Shown: positions 47,073 through 58,294, numbered from the stretch's first letter. The stretch is 64,000 nucleotides of DNA from Eunapius fragilis (GCA_963681505.1 OY811977.1:1381171-1445170), one strand, 5' to 3'. Program-made: numbers and translations. Notes: a model not told the origin generated them from the letters alone.

Positions 47073-48557
47073 TATCGAGAGTTACGTTAGTAACTCTCAT
47101 ATAGGATTTGACCCCGATTATGAATGTCATTAAAAAAACGCGACCCGCTTCTAACAAGACTCCCGACGAGCGGATGGCTTACCTTGTTATCGTCGTCGTA
47201 CAAGAAGGCAACAACAAGCAGTTTCGCGTTTGTTTGATGTCACAAAACCGCGTGGTTGTAGAGAACAAAACAATTTTTGAAACTCGTACCCAGTCCCACG
47301 TATTTCTCGTTCTTCTTCTTCTTCTTCTTGTTCTTGTTCTTGACCACGCATAACTCGGGATAGGAACACTTTTAAGAAATGAAAATCACACCAATGGCTT
47401 CAGAATTCACTTGCATTTTCGCTTCTGTGGTCAAAACGTCTCGAGGCTACATGACATTTATCGGTGGTTGTGTTAGCAAATCACGTATAGCTTACTGCAC
47501 TGACACGACTCGGATAGGTCCTACGTCGCTCTTTATACGAAGAACTAGCAGTATACATCAAATGTGTACGGTCTGGGCACTACACGTAGTGGTAATTAAC
47601 TTTGGCGGTTATGTATTTTTAATAACGTGCACGTGCGTACTATAATCATTCTTGTTAATATTCGATCGTTGTAGGTTTGACGCTCTTTGTAACTTTAATA
47701 GTGAAGTTTTTTTTTCTCAAAATGCCTTCATGCACGTCAGGATAAGAAGAAAGCCAAACGACGAGCATAGTACCTCAAAACTAGAGACGACGTATTAGAT
47801 TCAGCCCGAGCGGAACTACAAAGCAGAGCCTGAAAAGAAGCGGGCCTCTCAAACGTGAAAACTATCGAGCAGAGCCTGAAAAGAAACGGATCTCTCGACG
47901 CGCAAGGTATCGAGATGCGATTAGTAGGGGGGGAGAGGGTGCTGTCTGCTTCTGGCCCGATACAAAATGCGTTTGTGGGTTCGATCGCGCTGGTGCGACA
48001 ATTAATAACCTCTCTTCTATTTCGGCCGCCCCTTAAAAGCCCCCTCAGATCCTGAAAAGGAACGGACCTCTCGACGTGCAAGGTATCGAGCAGATCCTGA
48101 AAAAAGACAGCGATATTGCCATAGTCCTGAACGTGCATCTCGCTCGGCGAAAAGAGTTAAGGTCACTCAATGGTATGTCGTACCTTTACAACCTCCCTCT
48201 CATATCAAGATGGATTACTTAATATGCTATACGGCTCATAATCGGGTATGAATAAAAATCAATGAAACAAGTAAATAAAAACATTCTCTATGAGAAAGTT
48301 GGTGGCATATAGGATTTGAAGGCAATGGTGGTGTAAAAAGGAAGGAAACAAGGGTCTAGTAATAAGGAAAAATGGAATAGTCCTATATTTAGCACATTTC
48401 TATATGTAGGATATAGTATGTTGTTCGTGTGCTAAATATAGGACTATTCCATTTTTCCTTATTACTAGACCCTTGTTTCCTTCCTTTTTACACCACCATT
48501 GCCTTCAAATCCTATATGCCACCAACTTTCTCATAGAGAATGTTTTTATTTACTTGT
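47073..48557 (+). mobile_element. DPEK-repeat element, copy 1, ending in a foldback MITE-like segment
   Basis: Begins TATCGAGAGTTACGTTAGTA and shares near-identical sequence with 59054-60191. Internal (broken) coding reads AEPEKKRISRRARYR and DPEKRQRYCHSPER before a GTATGT donor near 48173. The last part (48267-48557) is a near-perfect palindrome of the same type as the foldback MITE at 40664. Copy 2 lacks about 340 internal bases present here. Confidence 0.65.
48267..48557. mobile_element. Foldback MITE, copy at the end of the DPEK element
   Basis: Arms of about 130 bases are reverse complements, from ACAAGTAAATAAAAACATTC to GAATGTTTTTATTTACTTGT, with the loop near 48410. Nearly identical to 59899-60191. 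Confidence 0.85.
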
Positions 48558-48660
48558 ACAATATTATGTCGGTCTCATGCATGTAAGCACCATTACTGAC
48601 TGCATATGGCAATGATGAGAACTAGTGTGAGACATGCAGGATGTGCATGCACGTCATTTC

Positions 48661-48895
48661 TGTGCATGTGTGTGTGCATGTGCATGTGGTGTGTGTGTGC
48701 ATGTGCATGTGGTGTGTGTGTGCATGTGCATGTGGTGTGTGTGTGTGTGTGCATGTGTGTGTGTGTGCATGTGTGTGTGTGTGCCGGTATGTTGTGTGTG
48801 CATGTGTGCCGGTGTGTTGTTGTGTGTGTGTGTGCATGTGTGCTGGTGTGTTGTGTGTGTGTGGGTGTGCATGTGTGTGTGTATGTGTGCGTGTT
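48661..48895. repeat. TG-rich minisatellite (GTGCATGTGCATGTG units)
   Basis: About 235 bases of interrupted TG repeat, between the DPEK element and gene D. Open frames over it are artefacts. Confidence 0.9.
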
Positions 48896-49489
48896 TGTCG
48901 CACAGTGTATATAGAAAACACTTGTTGGCTGCCTGAAAAAGTATGCAATTAACTATGGTCCATAATTCAACTGAGCAAGCCTTATATACAAGTAACTGAG
49001 TGCTTTGTAAATCAGTCAGCATGCAGTGTGGCAGTCACCTTTTATAATATCAGTTTTGCACATGCTTGTTGTACAGTTGTATGTGTCAGTATATGCATGC
49101 ATGCATAATCAGAATTAGCACAGCGCAGAACAAAACAAACAGGAGCTGTATATATGCAGAGCTGGTAACCTGGGTAACCTGCTAGCATCGCAAACCAATC
49201 CAAGCCACAGCGCCACCGCCATTGTGATGCCTCAGGAAGGAAGAAATGTAATACAACACTGAAAGATGTGTATATTAGTATAAAAATGCAATACATGCAT
49301 GCAAGCACACATAATATAGCACACACGTAAAAAAATGCACAGGCATGTATACTCTTGTACATTGTACATGCATGCATAAACAGTTAGAAACTGATTGAAA
49401 GGCATGAGAAGCTGCATGCATGTACTGCATGTGGCTTGGCACTGTTCATATGTGCCCTCACGTTTTCTGCCTCAACACAATAATCTTAT
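48896..49489. other. Spacer downstream of gene D, nothing recognised
   Basis: Rich in GCATGCATGC and TATATGCA short palindromes but without coding potential. No canonical AATAAA was seen within 60 bases after the gene D stop; the variant near 49480 (minus) is weak. Confidence 0.4.
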
Positions 49490-52400
49490 TTAATCCTTTG
49501 TCCGCCCTTTCCTTATTGCTGTTGTGGCTGCTGGCTTGCCTTTTGAGTTTTTTGGTGAACTAGTTCCACAGTTGCCAGGGATGCAGGAAACATTGCGGGG
49601 TACTTTACATTTACAATCATTTTGGTTCTGCATTTGGCCCGGCCCACACCTTATAGGAGGACACAGACAAGAACACGTAGGTTGATCGTAAAATTGTCCC
49701 CCAGGACACAACTTTGGCTTGCACTGGCAGGCACAGGTGGTCTGGTTTTGAAAGCTTTGAGGAGTCGCACACTTAAAGGCGGGGCAACAGCACTCACAAG
49801 AACCACACACATCAGGATTTTGTATGTGATTTGCACTTGGGCATGTCTTGCGAGGACAGACACATTGGCACAGATCTGTGTTGAATACCATCCCATTTGT
49901 ACAATTCTTAGGAGCGCATTCACAAGCACAGGTTTTGGTGTTAAACAATTTTCTCTTACAGTCTGGTAGTGGTGTATAGCAGCTGCATTCACAAAGAACT
50001 TTGTCAAGGTATTGATTTGGAGGACAACGCAATCCACATGTGCACTGGCCAGTACTAGCACTAAAAACTATCCCAGGTTTAATTGGACACACAGAGACGC
50101 ACTTGTTACTTTTCTCACATAACACCATGCCAAGGGACCTGTTGCATCTCTCTACACACTTGCAAAGCACATTGTCAAACACCTGAGATTTGCTGCAAGC
50201 TTGTACACGAGTTGGACACTGGCAGCTGCAGGAAGTAACATTTTTGAATTTTGGTGGGGGGCAATTGAGAATGTCAGTATTGCACTCACATTTGCAATTT
50301 AAAAAGTTCAGGGAAAAGGGTGCTCCACAGGTAACCATTGTGGGACATGTGCAAGCACAGAATTGCTGGTTAAACACCGTTGGGGGAGGACAGGTGGCCT
50401 GGTTTATGCAGACACAGTCACAATTGCTATTAAGCCTCTGCAAACTCGTGCAAACTTTAGGAAGACACTCGCAGGCGCATGTTTTACTGTTAAATACCTG
50501 CAACTCATTGCACGGTTTAGTGGGAGGTGGACATTGGCAAGAACAAGACGATTCGTTGGTGAATTGCGGCGCGAAACATTTGAGACGGGTAATATTGCAC
50601 TCACACTTGCAGGTTAAGAAGTTCAGAAAGTAGGGCGCTTTGCAAACCATTGCAGGACACGTGCAAGAACAGAACTGCTGGTCAAATATCATAGGGGAAG
50701 GGCACGTGACCTGGTTTATGCAGACACAGTCACAATTGTTATTAAGCCTCTGCAAACTCGTGCAAACTTTAGGAAGACACTCGCAGGCGCATGTTTTACT
50801 GTTAAATACCTGCAACTCATTGCACGGTTTAGTGGGAGGTGGACATTGGCAAGAACAAGACGATTCGTTGATAAATTGCGGCGGGAAACAATTGAGACCG
50901 GTAATATCACACTCACACTTGCAGGTTAAGAAGTTCAGAAAGTAGGGGGCTTTGCAAACCATTGCAGGACACGTGCAAGAACAGAACTGCTGGTCAAATA
51001 TCATAGGGGAAGGGCACGTGACCTGGTTTATGCAGACACAGTCACAATTGTTATTAAGCCTCTGCAAACTCGTGCAAACTTTAGGAAGACACTCGCAGAC
51101 GCATGTTTTACTGTTAAATACCTGCAACTCATTGCACGGTTTAGTGGGAGGTGGACATTGGCAAGCACAAGACGATTCGTTGGTGAATTGCGGCGGGAAA
51201 CAATTGAGACCGGTAATATCACACTCACACTTGCAGGTTAAGAAGTTCAGAAAGTAGGGGGCTTTGCAAACCATTGCAGGACACGTGCAAGAACAGAACT
51301 GCTGGTCAAATATCATAGGGGAAGGGCACGTGACCTGGTTTATGCAGACACAGTCACAATTGTTATTAAGCCTCTGCAAACTCGTGCAAACTTTAGGAAG
51401 ACACTCGCAGACGCATGTTTTACTGTTAAATACCTGCAACTCATTGCACGGTTTAGTGGGAGGTGGACATTGGCAAGTACAAGACGATTCGTTGGTGAAT
51501 TGCGGCGGGAAACAATTGAGACCGGTAATATCACACTCACACTTGCAGGTTAAGAAGTTCAGAAAGTAGGGCGCTTTGCAAACCATTGCAGGACACGTGC
51601 AAGAACAGAACTGCTGATCAAATATCATAGGAGATGGGCACGTGACCTGGTTTATGCAAATACAGTCACAGTTGCTGCTCAGCCTCTGCAAACTCGTGCA
51701 AACTTTAGGAAGACACTCGCAAGCGCATGTTTTACTGTTAAATACCTGCAACTCATTGCACGGTTTAGTGGGAGGTGAACATTGGCAAGCACAAGACGAT
51801 TTGTTGATGAATTGCGGCGGGATACAATTGAGGCAGGTAATATCGCACTCACACTTGCAGGTTAAGAAGTTCAGAAAGTAGGGTGCTTTGCAAACCATTG
51901 CAGGACACGTGCAAGAACAGAACTGCTGGTCAAATATCATAGGAGAAGGGCACGTGACCTGGTTTATGCAAATACAGTCACAGTTGCTGCTCAGCCTCTG
52001 CAAACTCGTGCAAACTTTAGGAAGACACTCGCAGACGCATGTTTTACTGTTAAATACCTGCAACTCATTGCACGGTTTAGTGGGAGGTGGACATTGGCAA
52101 GTACAAGACGATTCGTTGGTGAATTGCGGCGGGATACAATTGAGACCGGTAATATCACACTCACACTTGCAGGTTAAGAAGTTCAGAAAGTAGGGGGCTT
52201 TGCAAACCATTGCAGGACACGTGCAAGAACAGAACTGCTGGTCAAATATCATAGGGGAAGGGCACGTGACCTGGTTTATGCAGACACAGTCACAGTTGTT
52301 ATTAAGCCTCTGCAAACTCGTGCAAACTTTAGGAAGACACTCGCAGGCGCATGTTTTACTGTTAAATACCTGCAACTCATTGCACGGTTTAGTGGGAGGT

Positions 52401-52900
52401 GGACATTGGCAAGCACAAGACGATTCGTTGGTGAATTGCGGCGGGAAACAATTGAGACCGGTAATATCGCACTCACACCTGCAGGTTAAGAAGTTCAGAA
52501 AGTAGGGCGCTTTGCAAATTATTGCAGGACACGTACAAGAACAGAACTGCTGGTCCAATATCATAGGGGAAAGGCACGTGACCTGGTTTATGCAGACACA
52601 GTCACAGTTGCTGCTCAACCTCTGCAAACTCGTGCAAACTTTAGTGGGGCACTCACAAGTGCACGTTTCGCTGTTGAAGGCTTTCCCACTCTGGCACGAC
52701 GGAACCGGCTGTGCGCAGTTTGCCAGCATTACACCGAGCGACGAGCAGAAGCAAGGTGTTCCATTATTCAGTTCATTTGTGCGACAAGTTGAATTGTCTT
52801 GACATGCGCATTCGCACACCGACTTGCTTGTACACGTGACATGACAATTAGAGTTCAACACGACACATACAACGAACTGTGAAACGAAAAGCGCCAGCAT
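49490..52900 (-). CDS. Gene D: 1136-aa secreted protein of eight 104-aa Cys-rich super-repeats
   Basis: A single exon from the ATG at 52900, beginning with a signal peptide (MLALFVSQFVVCVVL). Residues from about 85 form eight 104-residue super-repeats. Each has five short modules: CTSLQRLxxNCDCVC (9-spaced), CPSPMIFDQQFCSCTC, CKAPYFLNFLTCKCEC, CFPPQFTNESSCACQC and CNELQVFNSKTCACEC (10-spaced). N-glycosylation sites (NESS) recur once per super-repeat. The C-terminal quarter has single diverged modules (CSKSQVFDNVLCKC, CPPNQYLDKVLCECSC, CATPQSFQNQTTCACQC) and ends in a short basic tail (IRKGRTKD). It shares the C-x10-C-x-C-x-C code with genes A, B, C and E but lies on the opposite strand and has no intron. 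It is probably a large disulfide-rich extracellular structural protein. Function unknown. Confidence 0.88.
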   Translation of the reverse strand: MLALFVSQFVVCVVLNSNCHVTCTSKSVCECACQDNSTCRTNELNNGTPCFCSSLGVMLANCAQPVPSCQSGKAFNSETCTCECPTKVCTSLQRLSSNCDCVCINQVTCLSPMILDQQFCSCTCPAIICKAPYFLNFLTCRCECDITGLNCFPPQFTNESSCACQCPPPTKPCNELQVFNSKTCACECLPKVCTSLQRLNNNCDCVCINQVTCPSPMIFDQQFCSCTCPAMVCKAPYFLNFLTCKCECDITGLNCIPPQFTNESSCTCQCPPPTKPCNELQVFNSKTCVCECLPKVCTSLQRLSSNCDCICINQVTCPSPMIFDQQFCSCTCPAMVCKAPYFLNFLTCKCECDITCLNCIPPQFINKSSCACQCSPPTKPCNELQVFNSKTCACECLPKVCTSLQRLSSNCDCICINQVTCPSPMIFDQQFCSCTCPAMVCKAPYFLNFLTCKCECDITGLNCFPPQFTNESSCTCQCPPPTKPCNELQVFNSKTCVCECLPKVCTSLQRLNNNCDCVCINQVTCPSPMIFDQQFCSCTCPAMVCKAPYFLNFLTCKCECDITGLNCFPPQFTNESSCACQCPPPTKPCNELQVFNSKTCVCECLPKVCTSLQRLNNNCDCVCINQVTCPSPMIFDQQFCSCTCPAMVCKAPYFLNFLTCKCECDITGLNCFPPQFINESSCSCQCPPPTKPCNELQVFNSKTCACECLPKVCTSLQRLNNNCDCVCINQVTCPSPMIFDQQFCSCTCPAMVCKAPYFLNFLTCKCECNITRLKCFAPQFTNESSCSCQCPPPTKPCNELQVFNSKTCACECLPKVCTSLQRLNSNCDCVCINQATCPPPTVFNQQFCACTCPTMVTCGAPFSLNFLNCKCECNTDILNCPPPKFKNVTSCSCQCPTRVQACSKSQVFDNVLCKCVERCNRSLGMVLCEKSNKCVSVCPIKPGIVFSASTGQCTCGLRCPPNQYLDKVLCECSCYTPLPDCKRKLFNTKTCACECAPKNCTNGMVFNTDLCQCVCPRKTCPSANHIQNPDVCGSCECCCPAFKCATPQSFQNQTTCACQCKPKLCPGGQFYDQPTCSCLCPPIRCGPGQMQNQNDCKCKVPRNVSCIPGNCGTSSPKNSKGKPAATTAIRKGRTKD
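50157..52653 (-). repeat. Eight 312-bp tandem repeats inside gene D
   Basis: The anchor CATTGCAGGACACGTGCAAG recurs every 312 bases (about 50646, 50958, 51270, 51582, 51894, 52206, with diverged versions at about 50334 and 52518). Central copies differ by only a few bases; the outermost copies are more diverged. Such homogeneity is typical of unequal crossing-over. Confidence 0.95.
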
Positions 52901-52904
52901 TTAT

Positions 52905-52946
52905 AAATCACGTGATTTAAATTTTTGGTATAGAATTTATTTTATA
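52905..52946 (-). promoter_or_regulatory. Gene D promoter: TATA box and palindromic AAATCACGTGATTT
   Basis: On the minus strand TATAAAA (52940-52946) lies about 40 bases before the ATG. A perfect 14-base palindrome around an E-box CACGTG (52905-52918) lies just 5' of the start codon. Both are positional predictions. Confidence 0.45.
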
Positions 52947-52949
52947 GCC

Positions 52950-55259
52950 CCACCCGTTAAAAAAAAAAAACTTATTAGCAGCCTGTTCCTCTAAAAAGGG
53001 ACTTTGGACTTTTCTCAACGGGTTTTTAAATAACAGCGTGCAATTCTAACAGGTACACATGAATGTATGTGCAACATATGTGGGCATATCCCTTCAAAGC
53101 TTGAGGATGATGTTCTCTAGAAACATGCTGGCTTTTCACGCTGCATCTTCTTATAAAGGAAAAGGAAAGTGAAGACCTCAATGGCCATACAAGCACGGAT
53201 ATCGATTACCTGGTCATGCAGCACGAATTATTGGAGTTATTAAAAAACGAACGAAGTTTACATGCGTGTTCAGAGTTATACAAGTTAAAATATTGGATTA
53301 TACTGCAACCGCAAACAAATTTGGGAAATCATGTCAGAAATTTTGGCCGCCACCACATGTCGTGCGCGCCCAGTGCCAAGCCGCATTCGGCCTTATATAA
53401 TCGTGAATAGGCGTGGGTAGTCGCTCAACGGTAGAAAACGATATGCCCCACCATCGTCCCCCCCCCCCCCCCCCCCCCCCAATCCCATGCTGCTTTATAT
53501 GCGCGATGTATATCATGCTTGCGTGACGCACGTGCTGCTTATAAGGTATATTTCGCGCTCTATAAACTTAATTTGCATGCCGGTGTTTGCATATTAATTA
53601 ATACGCTAAAATTATATTATAATTACACCACCATTGTAGGATTTTATGCATATGCTTGCACCTTACCTTCAGGCACAGCAGAAGTAGCGACAGGCAGCGA
53701 AGCCCAATGAGGCGGTCCATGTTAATGGCAGCAGACGGCCCGGCGGTTTGTCTCTACTGATACGTATTGTATAGAGCTCGAATGCGCATATAATTTACCT
53801 GCGGTACTGAGGATATGCCAAGTCTATAGGTTAGGTTTGGCTAGGAAAAATTGTCACTCAGTGATAACGCATATATAAGAACTGCACCAGACAGCTAAGT
53901 GTAAAAAAAAAAAGTATTTGGCAGTGCGTTGTTTACTTTTGAATGCCACACATGCAAGTTACACCCTTACTTAACGATAAACTGAAGCTATACTGATAGC
54001 CGAAAAAATTAAAAATCATGCACCCTCCCCCGAATAATATTGCACTGTAGATGTGGCGGCTGCGCTGAAGCTGCATGCGTGTGGCACTGAACAGCATTTA
54101 ATGGTTCCCTACCTTTCTCACATTTCCGTGCCAATTTAAGGCTAAACTCCCCTTGCACTTTCCCTTCCCCCTAGCTCCCCATAGTACCATAGGCGTAGAG
54201 TATGAGAGTATGTGGGGTTGCTTGGTTACCCCCCCCCCCCCCTCCTCCCTCACGGCTAACTGAATGGAAATATAGCCATAGCACTGTCGAAAAGTACACA
54301 TGCAAAAAGTAATTATTTGTATCACCGAAACTGTGAACTTTGCGTGTGATCGATCATTTGTAGGGGCCTTTAAAATGCCATAGTGCATGCAATATTTGCT
54401 GTGTAACAGCAAATAACTTCAAACAAAGGTTAAGCAGTTCACTTCAATGAGGAAAAGTACACAACCAATACTCGGTCGGCTTAATCGTCTCTAGCTAGCT
54501 CCTAATACCATGCAATACGTAGAAATACAATAAAAAACACTTACCTTAACCCGCGAAACTATTTGAAGTAAACTGATTAGTAGCTAGTAAGTCGAAAACA
54601 CGCGTATGTACCGTTTGACAAACCGGCTCAAATGTTTATAGTACCGACGACCATACGCGGGAAATGACGTCATACACGATAATCTATGGTGCATGCATGG
54701 GCCACTATTACGGCAAGAAACGAAATAGAATGGGATTCAAACTGACATGCTATAACTAATCTTAATTTTTTTTTCGTTGTACGTTAAGCCCAAATGACAA
54801 TGCTTGATTGCCCCAATGGAAGTTTGTATAGGCATAAGGTTAGGTACTTCAAGAAGTTTTTGAAAATTAATATAACTCGAACTTTTATCCATAGCCTAAC
54901 AGAGCAAATTGAATGCATCAAAGCTCCACGGAAATTACTATTTCAAAAGTTATAGCGTCTCACCGGTGACTAACAATGTACGCCGCAATGTCAATGGAAG
55001 ATAATGATGCCATAATTGCATAAAATACAACATAGATACTCTTTGCAAGGTTCACAAGGTCAAATACACATTAGATATAAATTTAGGTCTCCCATGCTTC
55101 CATCTCTGATGCCATTTGTGCAAAGACTAGGTTCCTGAAGCTAATGGGTGAGAGACTTCAGTTCGTTTCTTCTCATGACGCATGCATATTTACTTCTGCG
55201 ATACTCCATAGCAGTTCCTAGTTTCTTTACTGCCTCAGGGTATGTCCTTGCTTCCTCTC
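52950..55259. other. Spacer between genes D and E, no gene recognised
   Basis: Contains poly-C runs at about 53457-53480 and 54229-54242 and AT-rich unique-looking sequence. The short open frames have no recognisable domain. Confidence 0.5.
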
Positions 55260-56090
55260 TCCCAGTTTGAAGTTGTTTGATGACGAACTGCAGTCTATCA
55301 TGTGCAGTGTTTTCAATTTGCCACTCTCTGAGGGTCACCCAGCATGGGTACAGGTTACTCTTCCTGTGAAGTTTGGAGGTTTGGGCGTCAGAAGCGTAGT
55401 CCAGCTTGCTCCTTCTGCCTTTTTGGCTTCAGCTGCTACTTGCTCTTCTTATGTTCAATACATCCTTCCACCTCACCTAATAAAACCCTCTCTCCCATTA
55501 GCCTCGTCCCCAGGCCCTATTTTTATATTAAAGTTAGCGGGGACAAAAAAACATTTTCGTCATGATGAATTTTTGTCCCCGCTAACTTTAATATAAAAAT
55601 AGGGCCTGGGGACAAGGCTACTCTCCCATGTGCTGATGAAGCACTTCTCTCATGGTCTGAGGTTTCCCACCAACTACCTGTCGGTCCTGCCTCTTACCAT
55701 CAAAAGGCATGGGATTCCCCTATAATATCAAGAACTGTAGATTCTCTGCTTGACAACTCTCACGATCCCATTAGTAAAGCCTCTTGGCTGCCAGCTCCAA
55801 GGAATCAGGAGTTTGGCTAAACGTAACACCTGTGGCATCTCTGGGCCTTCGTCTAGACAATACTGCATGCTGTCAGAATTGCTATGGGTTTGCGTCTAGG
55901 CTTGAAGTTATGCAGACCTCACACTTGTCAACATTGTGGTGCAGACGTTTGGCACTCATGGCCTTAGCTGTCGGGAAAGCGCTGGTCGCCATTTTCGTCA
56001 TGCTGAATTAAATGACATTATTCACAGGGCCTTATCAGCTGCACATATTCCATCGCATCTCGAACCATCAGGCCTTGCCTTGCTCTGTAA
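55260..56090 (+). pseudogene. Non-LTR retrotransposon fragment interrupted by a short foldback element
   Basis: The plus strand reads KLFDDELQSIMCSVFNLPLS, WVQVTLPVKFGGLGVRSVVQ and LAPSAFLASAA. After the insert at 55499-55621 and frameshifts, it reads [37 protein letters not shown] and [20 protein letters not shown]. This corresponds to the RT thumb and the following Cys/His segment of a LINE-type ORF. It is disrupted in several places. Confidence 0.7.
55499..55621. mobile_element. 123-bp near-perfect palindromic insertion in the LINE fragment
   Basis: Arms of about 50 bases (GTCCCCAGGCCCTATTTTTA versus TAAAAATAGGGCCTGGGGAC) flank a loop of about 20 bases. TAGCC at the left edge and GGCTA at the right belong to the arms. 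It sits inside coding-like RT sequence, so it inserted after or during decay of that copy. Confidence 0.8.
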
Positions 56091-56382
56091 TCTAATTTTA
56101 AAAAGTCCTAAATACCTTGCAAACAACTTTACAAAGCACGCGGCACTCGTAGAGAAATCGAAAATACGGTCACAATTTTTGACGAAATTTAGATCTAAAT
56201 TTCGTCACGCAAACATAATTTATTGAAGTAGCAACTAAATTTTGTGAACTTCCTTTCTTTTACTGCTACAGATTTTTAACTCTCCAAATGATTTTTTTTT
56301 CCCGCCTATGCTGTCAGTATATGGATGCCATGCAAAAAAAAAAAAAAAAAAGCATGAAAAAAAAAGGTATTGTAAAAGTGTC

Positions 56383-56935
56383 GGGGCTGGCGGCCGGGTT
56401 GGCCTGCGAGACAACTGTTCAAGTGTTTGTGCGTTATTATAACAGACAGCACAATTAGGTATGTTATGGTTTCGGAAGACTTGTTACGCCCTTTTTTTTT
56501 TTAACGTCCCAAACCAGCCATCGTATTCCATGCGCTTATGGAGTCATTCACACTTTTTGAATGCATGTATAAGTTAATAACTGAAATGCAGTCTAAAAAG
56601 GAAAATTAAAAGGGGGTAACATCGCTTAATGATAAATTAAAAGGCTCGTAATATGTTGCAGCACAAAAGCTCCACTTTTATGTATAGACACAATTATTAT
56701 GCAATAAATTTACGCGACAAACATGTACATGCCGGCATCAGCCGTTCATGCGGCTTGCAACTTCTGTTATTGGCGGCGGGGTTGGCCGGCAAATCATTAT
56801 AGCTTGTACTGACTGATGCACAGATATTTGGGCGTTATTATGAAGTCACAGACGGAACAATTTGATATGTTATGGTTTTAGAAACTAGCTTTGTTGCGCC
56901 TTTTAAAAAAGAATAGTACTTCCCAAGCCAGCGAA
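56383..56935. repeat. Diverged 160-bp direct duplication upstream of gene E
   Basis: Copies at 56383-56520 and 56764-56935 share GGCGG.CGGGTTGGCC near the start, then GCGTTATTATxA, TATGTTATGGTTT and TTGTTRCGCCxTTTT. The second copy ends about 85 bases before the gene E start codon, so the sequence may be regulatory or an old transposon. Confidence 0.5.
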
Positions 56936-56952
56936 AATAATTAAGGCATGAC

Positions 56953-56960
56953 TATATAAA
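56953..56960 (+). promoter_or_regulatory. TATA box of gene E
   Basis: TATATAAA lies 68 bases before the ATG at 57021. Confidence 0.55.
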
Positions 56961-57020
56961 AAAGGCTATATGTGCAAAAATCACAAAAGTAGTTTGACTT
57001 GCCATAAAGCGTACTCAAAG

Positions 57021-58294
57021 ATGCTGAAGGGAGTGTGTACGCTGGCTCTCATCATTTGCCTTGCAATGGTAAGCAGATCTATAGACCCCTTAGCCCCTCC
57101 ATCCTCCTGCACACCTCCCTCCTCCCCTCCCCTTCCCCTGCACCTGATGGTGTCAAGCTGATTAGCAATGCATCTATGTTACTCTGCATTTTTCAGGTTG
57201 CTTCGGCCACCAACAAAAAGTGCGACAAGTGCGCGGAGACAGACATTTCCCTCGTGATACCCGGTTGCCGCCTCGCGTGTCCTAGCAACCAGGTGTTGAA
57301 CGCGCTGACCTGCAGCTGTCAGTGCCTCAATCAGGTCGCGTGCTTCCCGGGTCAATTTTTCGACACCGCTACCTGCCAGTGCAGATGTAACCAACAGACG
57401 GCGTGTCTCGGCGCCCAGATGTTTAACCCTCAGACATGCCAATGCGAATGCCCATACCAAATGCAGTGTTCTCCTAACCAAATATTTAGCCAGGTTAACT
57501 GCCGCTGCGAAACGATTGCCCCGCTTGCCCCGCTCTGCCAGAACTCTTGCCAGCAGCCGCAGCGACTGAACACGCAGACCTGCCAGTGCGAGTGCCCGAC
57601 CGTCATCTCCTGTCCCGCAGGCCAGACCTTCAGCTACACGAGCTGCAGCTGTCAGTCCGTGTGCGGAGCCGTGCAGCAGGTGTGCCCGTTCCCCACGACC
57701 TTCGACTTCACTCGGTGTCAGTGCGCGTGTCCGAACTTAATGTTCGGCCTATCCTCCTGCGGGGCGGGGCAGAGGTTCAACCCGACCACGTGCGCCTGCG
57801 AGTGTTCCCCGAGCGCCGCAAGCAGCTGCAACTCCCTCCAGCAGCTCGACCCTAACACCTGCCAGTGCAAGTGTATGCAGGTGATGGCAATCGTAGGAGC
57901 CCAAGCGGCGCCGCAACTGCTCAACCCGGGCTTCCCCTTCATGTTCCCCCAGCCACTGGTACCTCAGCCTCAAATCATATCGCAAATCGGCTCCTCAAGT
58001 TCCAGTACCCGTAAAGGAACCCGTAAAGGAACCCGTAAGGGAACCCGCGGCCGTAAAGGCAGAGAAGCTGATGCGGAGAAGCTGCTTCGAGTCGCACGAG
58101 GCCCTCGTACCAAGGCCAACACCAAGGCGCGTACCCAGGCTGTTTCCCAGACCACCAGCTATCAATACGTGCAGTCCCAGATGGCGCAACCATACCCAGT
58201 CCAATTCCCGGCCCAGCTCCCTCAGCCTCAGTACCAAATGCTTCAATTCTGCCCTGCTGGACAGGTAGCTGATTCCTTTTGCAACTGTCGTTGA
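57021..58294 (+). CDS. Gene E: secreted C-x10-C-x-C-x-C module protein, 381 aa, close paralog of gene B
   Basis: Exon 1 57021..57068 (MLKGVCTLALIICLAM) and exon 2 57197..58294, phase 0. The signal cut is probably after VASA. It has nine 10-spaced modules, in the same order as modules 2-10 of gene B and nearly identical to them (CFPGQFFDTATCQCRC, CLGAQMFNPQTCQCEC, CSPNQIFSQVNCRC, CQQPQRLNTQTCQCEC, CPFPTTFDFTRCQCAC, CGAGQRFNPTTCACEC, CNSLQQLDPNTCQCKC). Then comes a basic linker with GTRK repeated (STRKGTRKGTRKGTRGRKGR), LLRVARGPRTKANTKARTQ, a Gln/Pro stretch and the terminal CPAGQVADSFCNCR. The N-terminal unit (CDKCAETDISLVIPGC) differs from gene B. Likely an extracellular structural or matrix protein; function unknown. 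Confidence 0.85.

Noticed and set aside
50190-52802. Series of about 101-aa plus-strand open frames repeated every 312 bp
   Set aside because: They are antisense shadows of the gene D repeats; gene D has the signal peptide, the Cys spacing and the longer frame.
38600-58294. Classifying genes A-E as VEGF/PDGF homologs
   Set aside because: Only the C-x10-C-x-C-x-C tail pattern is shared; no cystine-knot growth-factor domain was found in any member.
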